A stretch of DNA of 7,934 bases from JAOTYV01 sp041557595 (GTDB lineage: Bacteria; Pseudomonadota; Alphaproteobacteria; UBA8366). Below the pieces are notes generated by a model, which was not told the DNA's origin, did no database searches, and saw only the letters and a list, made by a program, of their open reading frames with translations. This document shows positions 1-7,042 of the stretch, piece after piece. Position 1 is the first letter of the stretch, and every line of letters begins with the position of its first letter. The position numbers and the translations under genes are program-made. The DNA lies in contig JBFFGE010000200.1 in NCBI GenBank assembly GCA_041557595.1, positions 1-7,934 on the forward strand, in the 5' to 3' direction.

Positions 1-93
1 AAGGTCGTGATAACCGCCGTCATGCGAAAACTCGTCATCCTCGCCAACGCCCTCATCCGCGACCAAAGAAAATGGACACAAAATCCCGCTTGA
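1..93 (+). CDS. IS110-family transposase, C-terminal end (partial at window edge)
   Basis: The frame is open from the first base and ends at TGA 91-93, giving 30 residues of a protein that begins outside the window. The visible tail reads AVMRKLVILANALIRD followed by a K-W pair. This is the usual C-terminal ending of IS110/IS116/IS902-type transposases, in which a helix ends in N-A-L-I/L-R and a Trp follows a few residues later. IS110 enzymes are DEDD/serine recombinases guided by an element-encoded bridge RNA. Their catalytic domains would lie to the left and cannot be checked here. Only 27 bp separate the stop from the palindromic element at 121, so the noncoding right end is short. That fits the IS110 subgroup better than IS1111, which carries a longer 3' noncoding end. 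Whether the gene is intact is unknown. Confidence 0.78.
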   Translation, partial: KVVITAVMRKLVILANALIRDQRKWTQNPA

Positions 94-120
94 GTAATAC
101 GGATACTCTGTCTTTGTAGA
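94..120. mobile_element. probable right end of the IS110-type element
   Basis: This is the 27-bp stretch between the transposase stop and the palindromic element. IS110-family elements usually lack long terminal inverted repeats, so the exact boundary cannot be read from this end alone. The element probably ends in this stretch or at the first bases of the palindrome. Comparison with an uninterrupted copy of the locus would fix the junction. Confidence 0.4.
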
Positions 121-174
121 ATCGATCAACTTTTCTGCCTTTAATTGATTCCAATTAAAGGCAGGTTGATCTAG
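121..174 (-). repeat. 54-bp palindromic element, copy A (REP-like hairpin)
   Basis: The unit folds on itself. The outer arms are GATCAAC (124-130) and GTTGATC (165-171). The inner arms are CTGCCTTTAATTG (135-147) and CAATTAAAGGCAG (152-164), a perfect 13-bp stem around the 4-nt loop ATTC. A 4-nt T run at 131-134 bulges on one side only. The same 54 bp recur inverted at 7881-7934 with two differences. In both places the unit lies at or just after the 3' end of a gene in the same orientation relative to it. Here that gene is lipB, whose stop codon is in the stem. No T run follows the stem on either strand, so it is not a classical intrinsic terminator. It resembles REP-type or other intergenic palindromic repeats. 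I do not recognise a named family. Confidence 0.93.
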
Positions 175-889
175 GGAGCGCCGGGGACAATCCGGTCAAC
201 CTGTTTTTTTCGGTGGCGCCGAATACCGTATCGAAACTCGCGGCCAGCGCGACATCCACATCGGTCGCCGTAACCGGCAATCCCAAATCCACCAGCGACG
301 TGACGCCGTATTTCGCCGGATCGATGCCGCATGGAACGATCCCGTCGAAATGCCCGAGATCGGGTTCCACGTTGATGGCGATGCCGTGCAGGGTGATCCA
401 GCGCCGAATGCGTACCCCGATGGCCGCGATCTTGTCTTCGCGGCCGCCATCGCGCCCGACCCAGATGCCGACTCGACCGTCGCGCCGCTCGCCGGTGACG
501 TTGAACTGGGCGAGGGTCCGGATGATCCATTCCTCCAGATCGCAGACATAGCGCCGGACGTCCGGGTTTCGCCGGCTCAAATCCAGCATGACATAGGCGA
601 TGCGCTGGCCGGGGCCATGATAGGTGTATTGGCCGCCGCGCCCGGTTTGATAGACCGGAAACCGGTCGGGGCTGAGCAGATCGGCTTCGTCGGCGCTGGT
701 ACCCGCGGTATAGAGCGGCGGGTGTTCGAGCAGCCAAACCAGCTCGGGCGCGGCCCCCGCATGGATTGCGGCGACCCGCCGATCCATCTCGGCGAGCGCG
801 GTTTCGTAGGCAATCGGGGCCTCGCTGATTCGCCATTCGAGCGCGGAGTTAGGCGGTTCTTTTCGGTTCGGCATTAAATCTTCAAGCAT
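155..889 (-). CDS. lipB: lipoyl(octanoyl) transferase LipB
   Basis: LipB moves octanoyl groups from acyl carrier protein to lipoyl domains of enzymes such as pyruvate dehydrogenase, the first step of lipoate synthesis, in the cytoplasm. From the start at 889 the protein has 244 residues. It carries the family signature RGGQYTYHGPGQ (84-95), the EDKIAAIGV segment with the expected catalytic Lys153, LHGIAINV (167-174), and PCGI with catalytic Cys187. The frame stays open to 1054, but that part would run through the tRNA gene. ATG 889 is preferred, with AGGAG on the minus strand 13 nt upstream (complement at 903-907). ATG 874, giving MPNRKEPP, is a good alternative. The last five residues (RSTCL) and the TAA lie in the palindromic repeat, so the natural C-terminus seems to have been replaced or extended slightly by it. 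The tail beyond the conserved core should be dispensable. Function is secure; the start is less so. Confidence 0.95.
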   Translation of the reverse strand: MLEDLMPNRKEPPNSALEWRISEAPIAYETALAEMDRRVAAIHAGAAPELVWLLEHPPLYTAGTSADEADLLSPDRFPVYQTGRGGQYTYHGPGQRIAYVMLDLSRRNPDVRRYVCDLEEWIIRTLAQFNVTGERRDGRVGIWVGRDGGREDKIAAIGVRIRRWITLHGIAINVEPDLGHFDGIVPCGIDPAKYGVTSLVDLGLPVTATDVDVALAASFDTVFGATEKNRLTGLSPALPRSTCL

Positions 890-998
890 TCCTTGCGAAG
901 GGCTCCTGCTTTTGGTATCCCGCTGTCGAGTGCGATTCTCCGGTGACTGCGGCACGGCACCGATTATGGCCATAAGTGAGGGAGAGCGCAGCAAATAT
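890..998. promoter_or_regulatory. divergent intergenic region between lipB and tRNA-Leu
   Basis: This 109-bp gap must hold promoters for both the leftward lipB and the rightward tRNA gene. I see no convincing -35/-10 pair for either. The clearest structure is the perfect 12-bp palindrome TTATGGCCATAA at 964-975, 23 bp before the tRNA 5' end. It could be an operator or overlap a -10 region, but that is only inference. Confidence 0.4.
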
Positions 999-1085
999 GC
1001 GGTCGTGGCGGAATTGGTAGACGCGCAGCGTTGAGGTCGCTGTGGTGGAAACACCGTGGAAGTTCGAGTCTTCTCGACCGCACCA
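999..1085 (+). tRNA. tRNA-Leu (anticodon GAG)
   Basis: This is a complete class II tRNA. The acceptor stem GCGGTCG (999-1005) pairs with CGACCGC (1075-1081), followed by discriminator A1082 and an encoded CCA (1083-1085). The anticodon stem is CAGCG/CGCTG (1026-1030 and 1038-1042) with loop TTGAGGT, placing anticodon GAG at 1033-1035, which reads CUC and CUU. A long variable arm (GGTG-GAAA-CACC, 1044-1055) is typical of tRNA-Leu. The T arm runs from 1058 to 1074 with loop TTCGAGT. Every expected stem is paired, so the gene looks functional. Confidence 0.97.
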
Positions 1086-1092
1086 GTTTCTC

Positions 1093-1123
1093 AAGGCCCG
1101 CTGAGACGACAGCGGGCCTTTTT
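1093..1123 (+). terminator. intrinsic terminator of tRNA-Leu
   Basis: AAGGCCCGCT (1093-1102) and AGCGGGCCTT (1111-1120) form a perfect 10-bp GC-rich stem with an 8-nt loop. The stem runs directly into five T (1119-1123). It lies 7 nt after the tRNA CCA and 44 nt before the maeB start. Confidence 0.93.
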
Positions 1124-1167
1124 CTGTTGGCATGGCCGGTAACGCTGACGGTGGGGGAGAATTGAGC

Positions 1168-3459
1168 ATGTCCGAAGACGATATCGCCGAAGCCGCACTC
1201 GCCTATCATCGCCGCCGTCCGGCAGGGAAGCTCGCCGTCACGGCAACCAAGCCGCTGGCCAATCAGCGGGATTTGGCGCTTGCGTATTCGCCCGGGGTGG
1301 CCGCCGCCTGCAACGCCATTGTCGATTCCGCCGAAGAAGCGGCCACGGTCACCGCGCGCGGCAATCTTGTCGGCGTGGTCACCAACGGTACCGCGGTGTT
1401 GGGGCTGGGCAATATCGGCCCGCTTGCCTCGAAACCCGTGATGGAAGGCAAGGCGGTTCTGTTCAAGAAATTCGCCGGCATCGACGTTTTCGATATCGAG
1501 ATCGACGAGCTCGATCCGGACCGCTTCGTGGATATCGTGGCGGCCCTGGAACCGACCTTCGGCGGCATCAATCTCGAGGACATCCGGGCGCCGGAATGCT
1601 TCGAGATCGAGGCCAAGCTGCGCGCGCGCATGAAAATTCCGGTTTTTCACGACGATCAGCACGGGACGGCAATCATCGTCGCTGCGGCGATCGACAATGC
1701 CCTGGAAATTGTCGGTAAGAAGATCGACGAGGTGAAGGTGGTGACGTCGGGGGCGGGGGCTGCCGCGCTCGCCTGTCTCAATCTTCTGGTCGATATGGGA
1801 ATGCCGGTTGAGAACATCTGGGTGACCGATATCATTGGCGTTGTGTTCAAGGGCCGCCAGCAGGAAATGGGAGCGGCCAAGGAGCGATTTGCACAGGAAA
1901 CCAAGGCGCGCACGCTGGACGAGGTCATCGGCGGTGCCGATATCTTCCTCGGCCTGTCGGCGCCGGGCGTCCTGAAGCAGGCCATGGTCAAGAAAATGGG
2001 GGCGCAGCCGATTATCATGGCGCTGGCCAACCCGACGCCCGAGATCCTGCCCGAAGAGGCGCGTGCCGTCCGGCCCGATGCGATCATCGCCACGGGCCGC
2101 TCCGACTATCCCAACCAGGTCAACAACGTATTGTGTTTTCCCTTCATCTTTCGGGGTGCGCTCGATGCGGGTGCGACGGTAATCAACGAGGCGATGAAGA
2201 TTGCCTGCGTCAAGGCGCTGGCCAATCTCGCCCGGGCGGAAAGTTCGGATGTCGTGGCCAAGGCGTATGGCGAGCAGGCAACGCAATTCGGGCCGGACTA
2301 CCTGATTCCCAATCCCTTCGACCCAAGGCTGATCACCGAAATCGCGCCGGCGGTGGCGAAGGCCGCGCATGAGAGCGGCGTGGCGACCCGGCCGATCACC
2401 GATTTCGATGCCTATGGTCAGCAACTATCGGAATTCGTCTGGAAAACCGGCCTGGTGATGCGGCCGGTCTTCGAACGTGCGCGGCTCAACCCGAAGCGGG
2501 TCGTGTTCACCGATGGCGAGGATGAAAGGGTGCTCCAGGCGGTTCAGGCGGCCGTCGACGAACGCCTGGCGAAGCCGGTGATCGTGGGGCGCCGGTCGGT
2601 GGTTTTGTCGCGGATCGAGCGGCTCGGGCTTCGGTTGAAAATCGACGGGGATGTCGAACTCGTCGACCCGGAGAACGATGAGCGGTACCAGAAGTATTGG
2701 ACCAATTACTACGAGTTGATGGCGCGCAACGGCGTGTCGCCGGATTATGCGCGCCGGGTCATGCGGACCCGTACTACCGCAATCGGTGCCGTGATGGTTC
2801 ACCGCGGCGATGCGGATGCGATGCTCTGTGGCGTGGTCGGTCAGTATCAAACGCATCTGCGGCATATCCGCGAAATTATCGGACTGCGCGACGGCGCCCA
2901 CGATCTGTCGGCGCTGACGCTCCTGGTCATGCCGCGGGGCCTGTATTTTATCGCGGACACCCATGTCACCCCCGATCCCACGGTCGACGAGATCGTGGAA
3001 CTGGCCCTGCTGGCCTCCGAAGAGGTCCGGCGCTTCGGCATCGAACCCAATGTCGCGCTGCTGTCCCATTCCAATTTCGGCACGTCGCGGTATGATTCGG
3101 CGACCAAGATGCGGGCCGCCGCCGCGATCCTCCATCGCGATCATCCGTCCCTGCAAGTCGATGGGGAAATGCATGCCGACGCCGCGATCGACGCGGAAAT
3201 CCGCCGGCAGATATTCCCGGATTCGAAGTTGGTCGGCAGCGCCAACCTGCTGATTATGCCGACGCTGGATGCGGCGAACATCTCCTACAACCTCGTGCGG
3301 GCGCTGGGAGAGGGCTTGATTACTGTCGGGCCGATGCTGATCGGCACCGCCATGCCCGCCCATATCGTGACGCCGTCGATCACTTCCCGGGGGCTCCTGA
3401 ACATGACGGCGCTGTCCGTGGTCGGTGCGCAGGCCCACGCAATACGGCACGTTACCTAG
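1168..3459 (+). CDS. maeB: malic enzyme, hybrid type with phosphotransacetylase-like domain
   Basis: The enzyme oxidatively decarboxylates malate to pyruvate in the cytoplasm, reducing NAD(P)+ and needing a divalent metal. ATG 1168 gives 763 residues, the usual length for MaeB. It is preceded by GGGGGAGA (1153-1160) 7 nt upstream, and the frame's earlier ATG at 1132 has no such site. The N-terminal malic domain has AYSPGVAAAC (39-48, with the catalytic Tyr40) and a run from GLGNIGPLASKP into MEGKAVLFKKFAG (79-104, expected catalytic Lys95). NLEDI (135-139) and HDDQHGTA (161-168) follow as metal-site motifs. SGAGAAA (194-200) opens the dinucleotide-binding domain, and RSDYPNQVNN (311-320) is also typical. 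From about 430 on the protein matches phosphate acetyl/butyryltransferases. In MaeB proteins this domain is regarded as regulatory (acetyl-CoA binding) rather than catalytic. NAD versus NADP preference cannot be told by eye. It is followed after 11 nt by mgtE, so the two are probably cotranscribed. Confidence 0.96.
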   Translation: MSEDDIAEAALAYHRRRPAGKLAVTATKPLANQRDLALAYSPGVAAACNAIVDSAEEAATVTARGNLVGVVTNGTAVLGLGNIGPLASKPVMEGKAVLFKKFAGIDVFDIEIDELDPDRFVDIVAALEPTFGGINLEDIRAPECFEIEAKLRARMKIPVFHDDQHGTAIIVAAAIDNALEIVGKKIDEVKVVTSGAGAAALACLNLLVDMGMPVENIWVTDIIGVVFKGRQQEMGAAKERFAQETKARTLDEVIGGADIFLGLSAPGVLKQAMVKKMGAQPIIMALANPTPEILPEEARAVRPDAIIATGRSDYPNQVNNVLCFPFIFRGALDAGATVINEAMKIACVKALANLARAESSDVVAKAYGEQATQFGPDYLIPNPFDPRLITEIAPAVAKAAHESGVATRPITDFDAYGQQLSEFVWKTGLVMRPVFERARLNPKRVVFTDGEDERVLQAVQAAVDERLAKPVIVGRRSVVLSRIERLGLRLKIDGDVELVDPENDERYQKYWTNYYELMARNGVSPDYARRVMRTRTTAIGAVMVHRGDADAMLCGVVGQYQTHLRHIREIIGLRDGAHDLSALTLLVMPRGLYFIADTHVTPDPTVDEIVELALLASEEVRRFGIEPNVALLSHSNFGTSRYDSATKMRAAAAILHRDHPSLQVDGEMHADAAIDAEIRRQIFPDSKLVGSANLLIMPTLDAANISYNLVRALGEGLITVGPMLIGTAMPAHIVTPSITSRGLLNMTALSVVGAQAHAIRHVT

Positions 3460-3470
3460 GGACGGCGGCG

Positions 3471-4862
3471 ATGACCGACACCGAAAATATCGATCCGGTT
3501 GAATCGGATGATCTCGAGGGTTTGTACGGCGCCACGGATACCCTGGTGCGCGAGGTGAGGTCCGCTATCGCGGAGGGACAATGGGAAGGCGTGGACGCCC
3601 TGGTTCAGCCGCTTCATGCCGCCGATTTCGCGGATCTGTTCCAGCACCTGACCCAGGGCGAACGCCGGGCGGTGGCCGCTTTTATGGAGGGCTCGCTCGA
3701 CCCCGAATTTTATACCTATCTCGACGAATCGGTGCGCGAGGACGTCATCGATGCGCTCGATACGGAGCAGCTGGCCGAAGTCGTCCAGGAACTCGAAACC
3801 GACGATGCGGTCGATCTGATCGAAGATCTGGACGCAGGCGAACAGCGGGAGTTGCTCGATGCGGTGCCGCCGCGCGACCGTGTCGTTTATGAAGCGGCGC
3901 TGCGATATCCGGAAGACAGCGCCGGTCGCCTGATGCGCCGGGAGGCCGTTACCGTGCCGAGTTATTGGACGGTGGGGCAGACCATCGACTACATGCGCAC
4001 CGACGCGGAATTGCCTGAATCATTTTACAATATCTACGTCGTGGGCCCGACTCATGGCCCGCTCGGCCGGGTGCCGGTGAGCCGGATGCTGCGGGCGGCG
4101 CGGACGGTTGAGATGGCCGGTATCATGGACATGGATCTGAAGCCGATCCCGGTTGCCATGGACCAGGAAGACGTGGCGTTCCTGTTTCGCCAATACGGTC
4201 TCGCCTCCGCGCCGGTGGTCGACGACGACGGCCGGCTGGTTGGCGATATCACCGTCGATGACGTGGTCGAGGTGATGGAGGAGGAGCACGAGGAGGATAT
4301 CCTCAAATTGGCCGGCCTCCGCGAGGATGACTTTTACGACGCGGTGATCGATACCACCCGCGCGCGCTTCTCGTGGCTCTTGGTGAATTTGGCGACAGCC
4401 ATCGTCGCATCGCTGGTGATCGGGCTGTTCGATGCGGCAATCGAGAAGATCGTGGCGTTGGCGGTATTGATGCCGATCGTCGCCTCGATGGGCGGCAATG
4501 CCGGGACGCAGACGCTGACCGTCGCGGTTCGCGCACTGGCGGTCAAGGAACTGACCCCGACCAACGCATTGCGGATTGTCGGCAAGGAAACGCTGGTCGG
4601 CGGCATCAACGGGATCCTGTTCGCGGTTCTGGTCGGCCTGATTGCCTGGTTCTGGTTCGATAGCATCGAAATCGGCGGCATCATTGCGGCGGCGATGGTG
4701 ATCAACATGATCGTCGCAGGACTGGCCGGAACGCTTATTCCGCTCACGCTTGACCGGATCGGCATCGATCCCGCGGTCGGATCGGCGGTGGTGTTGACGA
4801 CGATTACCGATGTGATCGGGTTTCTGTCGTTTCTTGGACTCGCGGCGCTGGTCCTGCTGTAA
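3471..4862 (+). CDS. mgtE: magnesium transporter MgtE
   Basis: This is an inner-membrane Mg2+ channel gated by cytoplasmic Mg2+. The 463 residues show the full family layout. An acidic helical MgtE N domain (about 35-140) is followed by a CBS pair (about 143-270, with APVVDDDGRLVGDITVDDV at 247-265) and the acidic connecting helix EVMEEEHEEDILKL (267-280). Five hydrophobic segments lie near 301-320, 326-345, 378-395, 402-425 and 438-462. The pore-domain signature MPIVASMGGNAGTQTL (334-349) is present. So is the last-helix segment TTITDVIGF, whose Asp447 sits where the family has its conserved pore aspartate. ATG 3471 is 11 nt after the maeB stop with a purine-rich AGGGACGG before it. Coexpression with a metal-requiring malic enzyme is plausible but may be incidental. 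No Mg-responsive leader is visible, as there is no room for one. Confidence 0.96.
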   Translation: MTDTENIDPVESDDLEGLYGATDTLVREVRSAIAEGQWEGVDALVQPLHAADFADLFQHLTQGERRAVAAFMEGSLDPEFYTYLDESVREDVIDALDTEQLAEVVQELETDDAVDLIEDLDAGEQRELLDAVPPRDRVVYEAALRYPEDSAGRLMRREAVTVPSYWTVGQTIDYMRTDAELPESFYNIYVVGPTHGPLGRVPVSRMLRAARTVEMAGIMDMDLKPIPVAMDQEDVAFLFRQYGLASAPVVDDDGRLVGDITVDDVVEVMEEEHEEDILKLAGLREDDFYDAVIDTTRARFSWLLVNLATAIVASLVIGLFDAAIEKIVALAVLMPIVASMGGNAGTQTLTVAVRALAVKELTPTNALRIVGKETLVGGINGILFAVLVGLIAWFWFDSIEIGGIIAAAMVINMIVAGLAGTLIPLTLDRIGIDPAVGSAVVLTTITDVIGFLSFLGLAALVLL

Positions 4863-4916
4863 AATGAGTCCTGTAGGGCGCGTCATTTAGCCTGTGGTTT
4901 AAGAGGAAATCCGACG

Positions 4917-6089
4917 ATGATTCCCAATGAATTGCCCGGTTTGGATTTCGGATTGGGCGAAACCGTCGACATGTTGCGCGACACGGTGCGCGGTTTCGCC
5001 GCCGAAAAGGTCGCGCCCCGCGCGGCCGAAATCGACGAAAGCAACGAATTCCCGCGCGATCTTTGGCCCGAACTGGGCGCGCTCGGCCTGCTCGGCGTGA
5101 CGGTGGAGGAAGAGTTTGGCGGCGCCGCTATGGGCTACACCGAACACGTGGTCGCGACCGAGGAATTGAGCCGTGCCTCGGCGTCGGTCGGCCTGTCCTA
5201 TGGCGCGCATTCGAATCTGTGCGTCAATCAAATCCGGCGCAACGGCACCGACGAGCAAAAACGCCGCTACCTGCCGAAATTGATCAGCGGCGAGCATGTG
5301 GGCGCGCTGGCGATGAGCGAGCCCCAGGCGGGGTCGGACGTGGTTTCCATGCGGACCCGGGCGGAAAAGAAGGGCGATTGCTACGTCCTCAACGGCACCA
5401 AGATGTGGATCACCAACGGTCCCGACGCCGATGTCCTTGTGGTCTACGCCAAGACCGATCCTGATGCGGGATCGCGCGGCATGACCGCGTTCCTGATCGA
5501 AAAGTCCATGAAGGGTTTCTCGACCGCGCAGAAGCTCGACAAGCTGGGCATGCGGGGATCCAACACCTGCGAATTGGTTTTCGAGGACTGCGAGGTACCG
5601 GCGGAAAACGTCCTCGATCGGGAAGGGCGCGGCGTCAATGTGCTGATGAGCGGCCTCGACTATGAACGATTGGTACTGGCGGGCGGCCCGCTCGGCATCA
5701 TGCAGGCCTGCATGGACGTGGTGATGCCGTATCTGCATGAGCGGACGCAATTCGGCCAGCCGATCGGGACCTTCCAGCTCATGCAGGGCAAGGTCGCCGA
5801 CATGTATACGAACATGAATGCCGCCAAATCCTACGTCTACATGGTGGCGAAAGCCTGCGACCGCGGCGACGTCACGCGCAAGGATGCCGCCGGGGTGATC
5901 CTGTACGCCGCGGAAAAGGCGACCTGGATGGCGCTGGAAGCGATCCAATGTCTCGGCGGCATGGGATATATCAACGAATCGCCGACCGGCCGGCTGCTGC
6001 GCGACGCCAAACTCTACGAGATCGGCGCCGGCACGTCGGAAATCCGGCGGATGCTGATCGGCCGCGAACTGTTCGAGGAGACAATGTAA
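4917..6089 (+). CDS. ivd: isovaleryl-CoA dehydrogenase
   Basis: This is a cytoplasmic FAD flavoprotein that oxidises isovaleryl-CoA to 3-methylcrotonyl-CoA in leucine breakdown, passing electrons to electron-transfer flavoprotein. At 390 residues it has the normal length. Acyl-CoA dehydrogenase signatures are present: ALAMSEPQAGSDV (130-142), KMWITNG (162-168) and a C-terminal YEIGAGTSEIRR (367-378). The subfamily is set by GLDYERLVLAGGPLG (246-260), where Glu250 occupies the isovaleryl-CoA dehydrogenase catalytic-base position. Ala371 replaces the Glu that medium- and short-chain enzymes use there. QFGQPIGTFQLMQGK (278-292) and IQCLGGMGYIN (343-353) agree. The start ATG has GAGGAA about 9 nt upstream. 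The stop overlaps another ATG (TAATG, 6087-6091). The usual neighbours of this gene, the methylcrotonyl-CoA carboxylase subunits, are not seen in this window; an unrelated gene follows instead. Confidence 0.95.
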   Translation: MIPNELPGLDFGLGETVDMLRDTVRGFAAEKVAPRAAEIDESNEFPRDLWPELGALGLLGVTVEEEFGGAAMGYTEHVVATEELSRASASVGLSYGAHSNLCVNQIRRNGTDEQKRRYLPKLISGEHVGALAMSEPQAGSDVVSMRTRAEKKGDCYVLNGTKMWITNGPDADVLVVYAKTDPDAGSRGMTAFLIEKSMKGFSTAQKLDKLGMRGSNTCELVFEDCEVPAENVLDREGRGVNVLMSGLDYERLVLAGGPLGIMQACMDVVMPYLHERTQFGQPIGTFQLMQGKVADMYTNMNAAKSYVYMVAKACDRGDVTRKDAAGVILYAAEKATWMALEAIQCLGGMGYINESPTGRLLRDAKLYEIGAGTSEIRRMLIGRELFEETM

Positions 6090-6110
6090 TGACGAGAGAT
6101 AATTAGCTCG

Positions 6111-6860
6111 GTGCGACCTGAAGAACAAAAAGCAGCTTATTTGCTGAAGGACTTTTTGAAGGCCCATGGCCGCAAGGAGGTGTGCGTGGTTCCGGTATTG
6201 CCCGGTGCTGACCCGCCAGATTTCTATTGCAAAGTGGATGGTGAGCATTGGGCCGTCGAGGTGACCCACAGTAATCAACAGGTAGGTACGGCGACCGACA
6301 GAAAGGCGCGGGACGAGATCGAAGTTCCGCTCATCCAATTTGGTAAATCTTTGGGAAAGATAACTGAAAGCCTTCGCCGAAGCCAATATCTCCTCATACT
6401 GCGGTGGCCTCCGAGCGGCACATCATGGGGTAAGTGGCGAAAACAAATCACCGAGGGCGTTGTCGATTTTGTCCAATCAGGAGAGTCCGGCGAGCGAACG
6501 CTGAGCGGTATTTGCGGCAGCACTATCCACTCGACCACATCGGGTTACGACTGGCAGGTCGCTGTCGCGCCATCCGACAATGCGGCGACCCCAAGCGGCG
6601 CAATGTTGTGCGAGATCTCCAAAAACGTCCATGAAATGATCGCGTTCGCTCTTTCGGACAAAGCTCTAAAAACAAGCCTTGCCACGGGAGCCAGCAAGAA
6701 CGTACTTGTTTTGATAAATACATATCCTTTTGGAAACGATCCTTTGGATGTGCGCAGGTGCATCACCGAAATTCTTATTGATCGTCAAGATTTGAACGCT
6801 TTCGATTATATCTTTTACCAAAATGATCGGAGGGTATGTCTCGTGTATTCGCGCTCGTAG
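6111..6860 (+). CDS. hypothetical protein with PD-(D/E)xK-like N-terminal region
   Basis: I do not recognise the family. GTG 6111 starts a 249-residue soluble protein with no signal peptide or membrane helix. An N-terminal helix with Glu4/Glu5 is followed by hydrophobic strand CVVPVL (25-30), then PPDF (35-38), a short hairpin, and WAVEVTH (47-53). The spacing Pro36-Asp37 to Glu50-x-Thr52 matches the core of PD-(D/E)xK nuclease-fold proteins, but Thr stands where the catalytic Lys is normally found. A C-terminal strand KNVLVLINTYPF (196-207) is another element common in such proteins. It might be an active nuclease with a migrated Lys, a restriction or defence protein, or an inactive fold member. 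Base composition differs from its neighbours: 6661-6720 has 25 G/C of 60, against 41 of 60 at 5041-5100 in ivd. This points to recent transfer. The start is uncertain, since the upstream GAGAG is 12 nt away. Confidence 0.7.
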   Translation: MRPEEQKAAYLLKDFLKAHGRKEVCVVPVLPGADPPDFYCKVDGEHWAVEVTHSNQQVGTATDRKARDEIEVPLIQFGKSLGKITESLRRSQYLLILRWPPSGTSWGKWRKQITEGVVDFVQSGESGERTLSGICGSTIHSTTSGYDWQVAVAPSDNAATPSGAMLCEISKNVHEMIAFALSDKALKTSLATGASKNVLVLINTYPFGNDPLDVRRCITEILIDRQDLNAFDYIFYQNDRRVCLVYSRS

Positions 6861-6882
6861 CGGAGACCGTGTGAGAGTTTGC

Positions 6883-6887
6883 AGGAG
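6883..6887 (+). promoter_or_regulatory. ribosome binding site of the 48-residue ORF
   Basis: AGGAG lies 8 nt before ATG 6896. It is the best-formed ribosome site in this accessory patch and the main reason for accepting so short an ORF. Confidence 0.65.
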
Positions 6888-6895
6888 ACGCATTT

Positions 6896-7042
6896 ATGAC
6901 GAAAAACGCAATTCGTAATGAGGCCGAACGCAAGGTTTTGATATTGCGCGCGAAAAAATTGGTCCGGCGGTACGTACCCGTCAGTGTGAGCCTTTCGGCA
7001 GAGTTGATAGCTGAAAGGCGGCGAGAGGCTGAGCGCGAATAG
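6896..7042 (+). CDS. small basic/acidic protein, 48 residues, possible antitoxin-like
   Basis: ATG 6896 has a textbook AGGAG (6883-6887) 8 nt upstream and opens 48 codons ending at TAG 7040-7042. The protein is highly charged. Its N-terminal half reads RNEAERKVLILRAKKLVRRY (7-26), and the end LIAERRREAERE (37-48) is a predicted charged helix. The middle VPVSVSLSAELI (27-38) resembles the short strand plus helix of small antitoxins of VapB or ribbon-helix-helix type, though I cannot assign it. It lies 35 nt after the nuclease-like gene on the same strand and shares its weaker codon bias, so the two may form a unit. It could also be the truncated remainder of a longer protein. Reality as a translated gene is likely from the ribosome site; function is unknown. 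Confidence 0.6.
   Translation: MTKNAIRNEAERKVLILRAKKLVRRYVPVSVSLSAELIAERRREAERE

Noticed and set aside
121..174. Copy A as an intrinsic terminator for lipB
   Set aside because: The stem is strong, but neither strand has a T run after it; in the lipB direction it is followed by AAAAGTTGATC.
350..877. 175-codon plus-strand frame opposite lipB
   Set aside because: LipB has all catalytic motifs on the minus strand; this frame is its antisense shadow.
1132..1167. Upstream ATG for maeB at 1132
   Set aside because: The extra 12 residues are Gly-rich and unlike the family start, while ATG 1168 has the ribosome site at proper spacing.
964..2424. 486-codon open frame on the minus strand
   Set aside because: It runs antisense to maeB and through the tRNA gene; its composition is a high-GC shadow and it has no recognisable domain.
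2425..3450. 341-codon open frame on the minus strand
   Set aside because: It is antisense to the phosphotransacetylase-like domain of maeB, a typical GC-rich shadow frame.
4899..6386. 495-codon open frame on the minus strand
   Set aside because: It lies opposite ivd, whose motifs are complete; the antisense product is His/Arg-rich with no domain.
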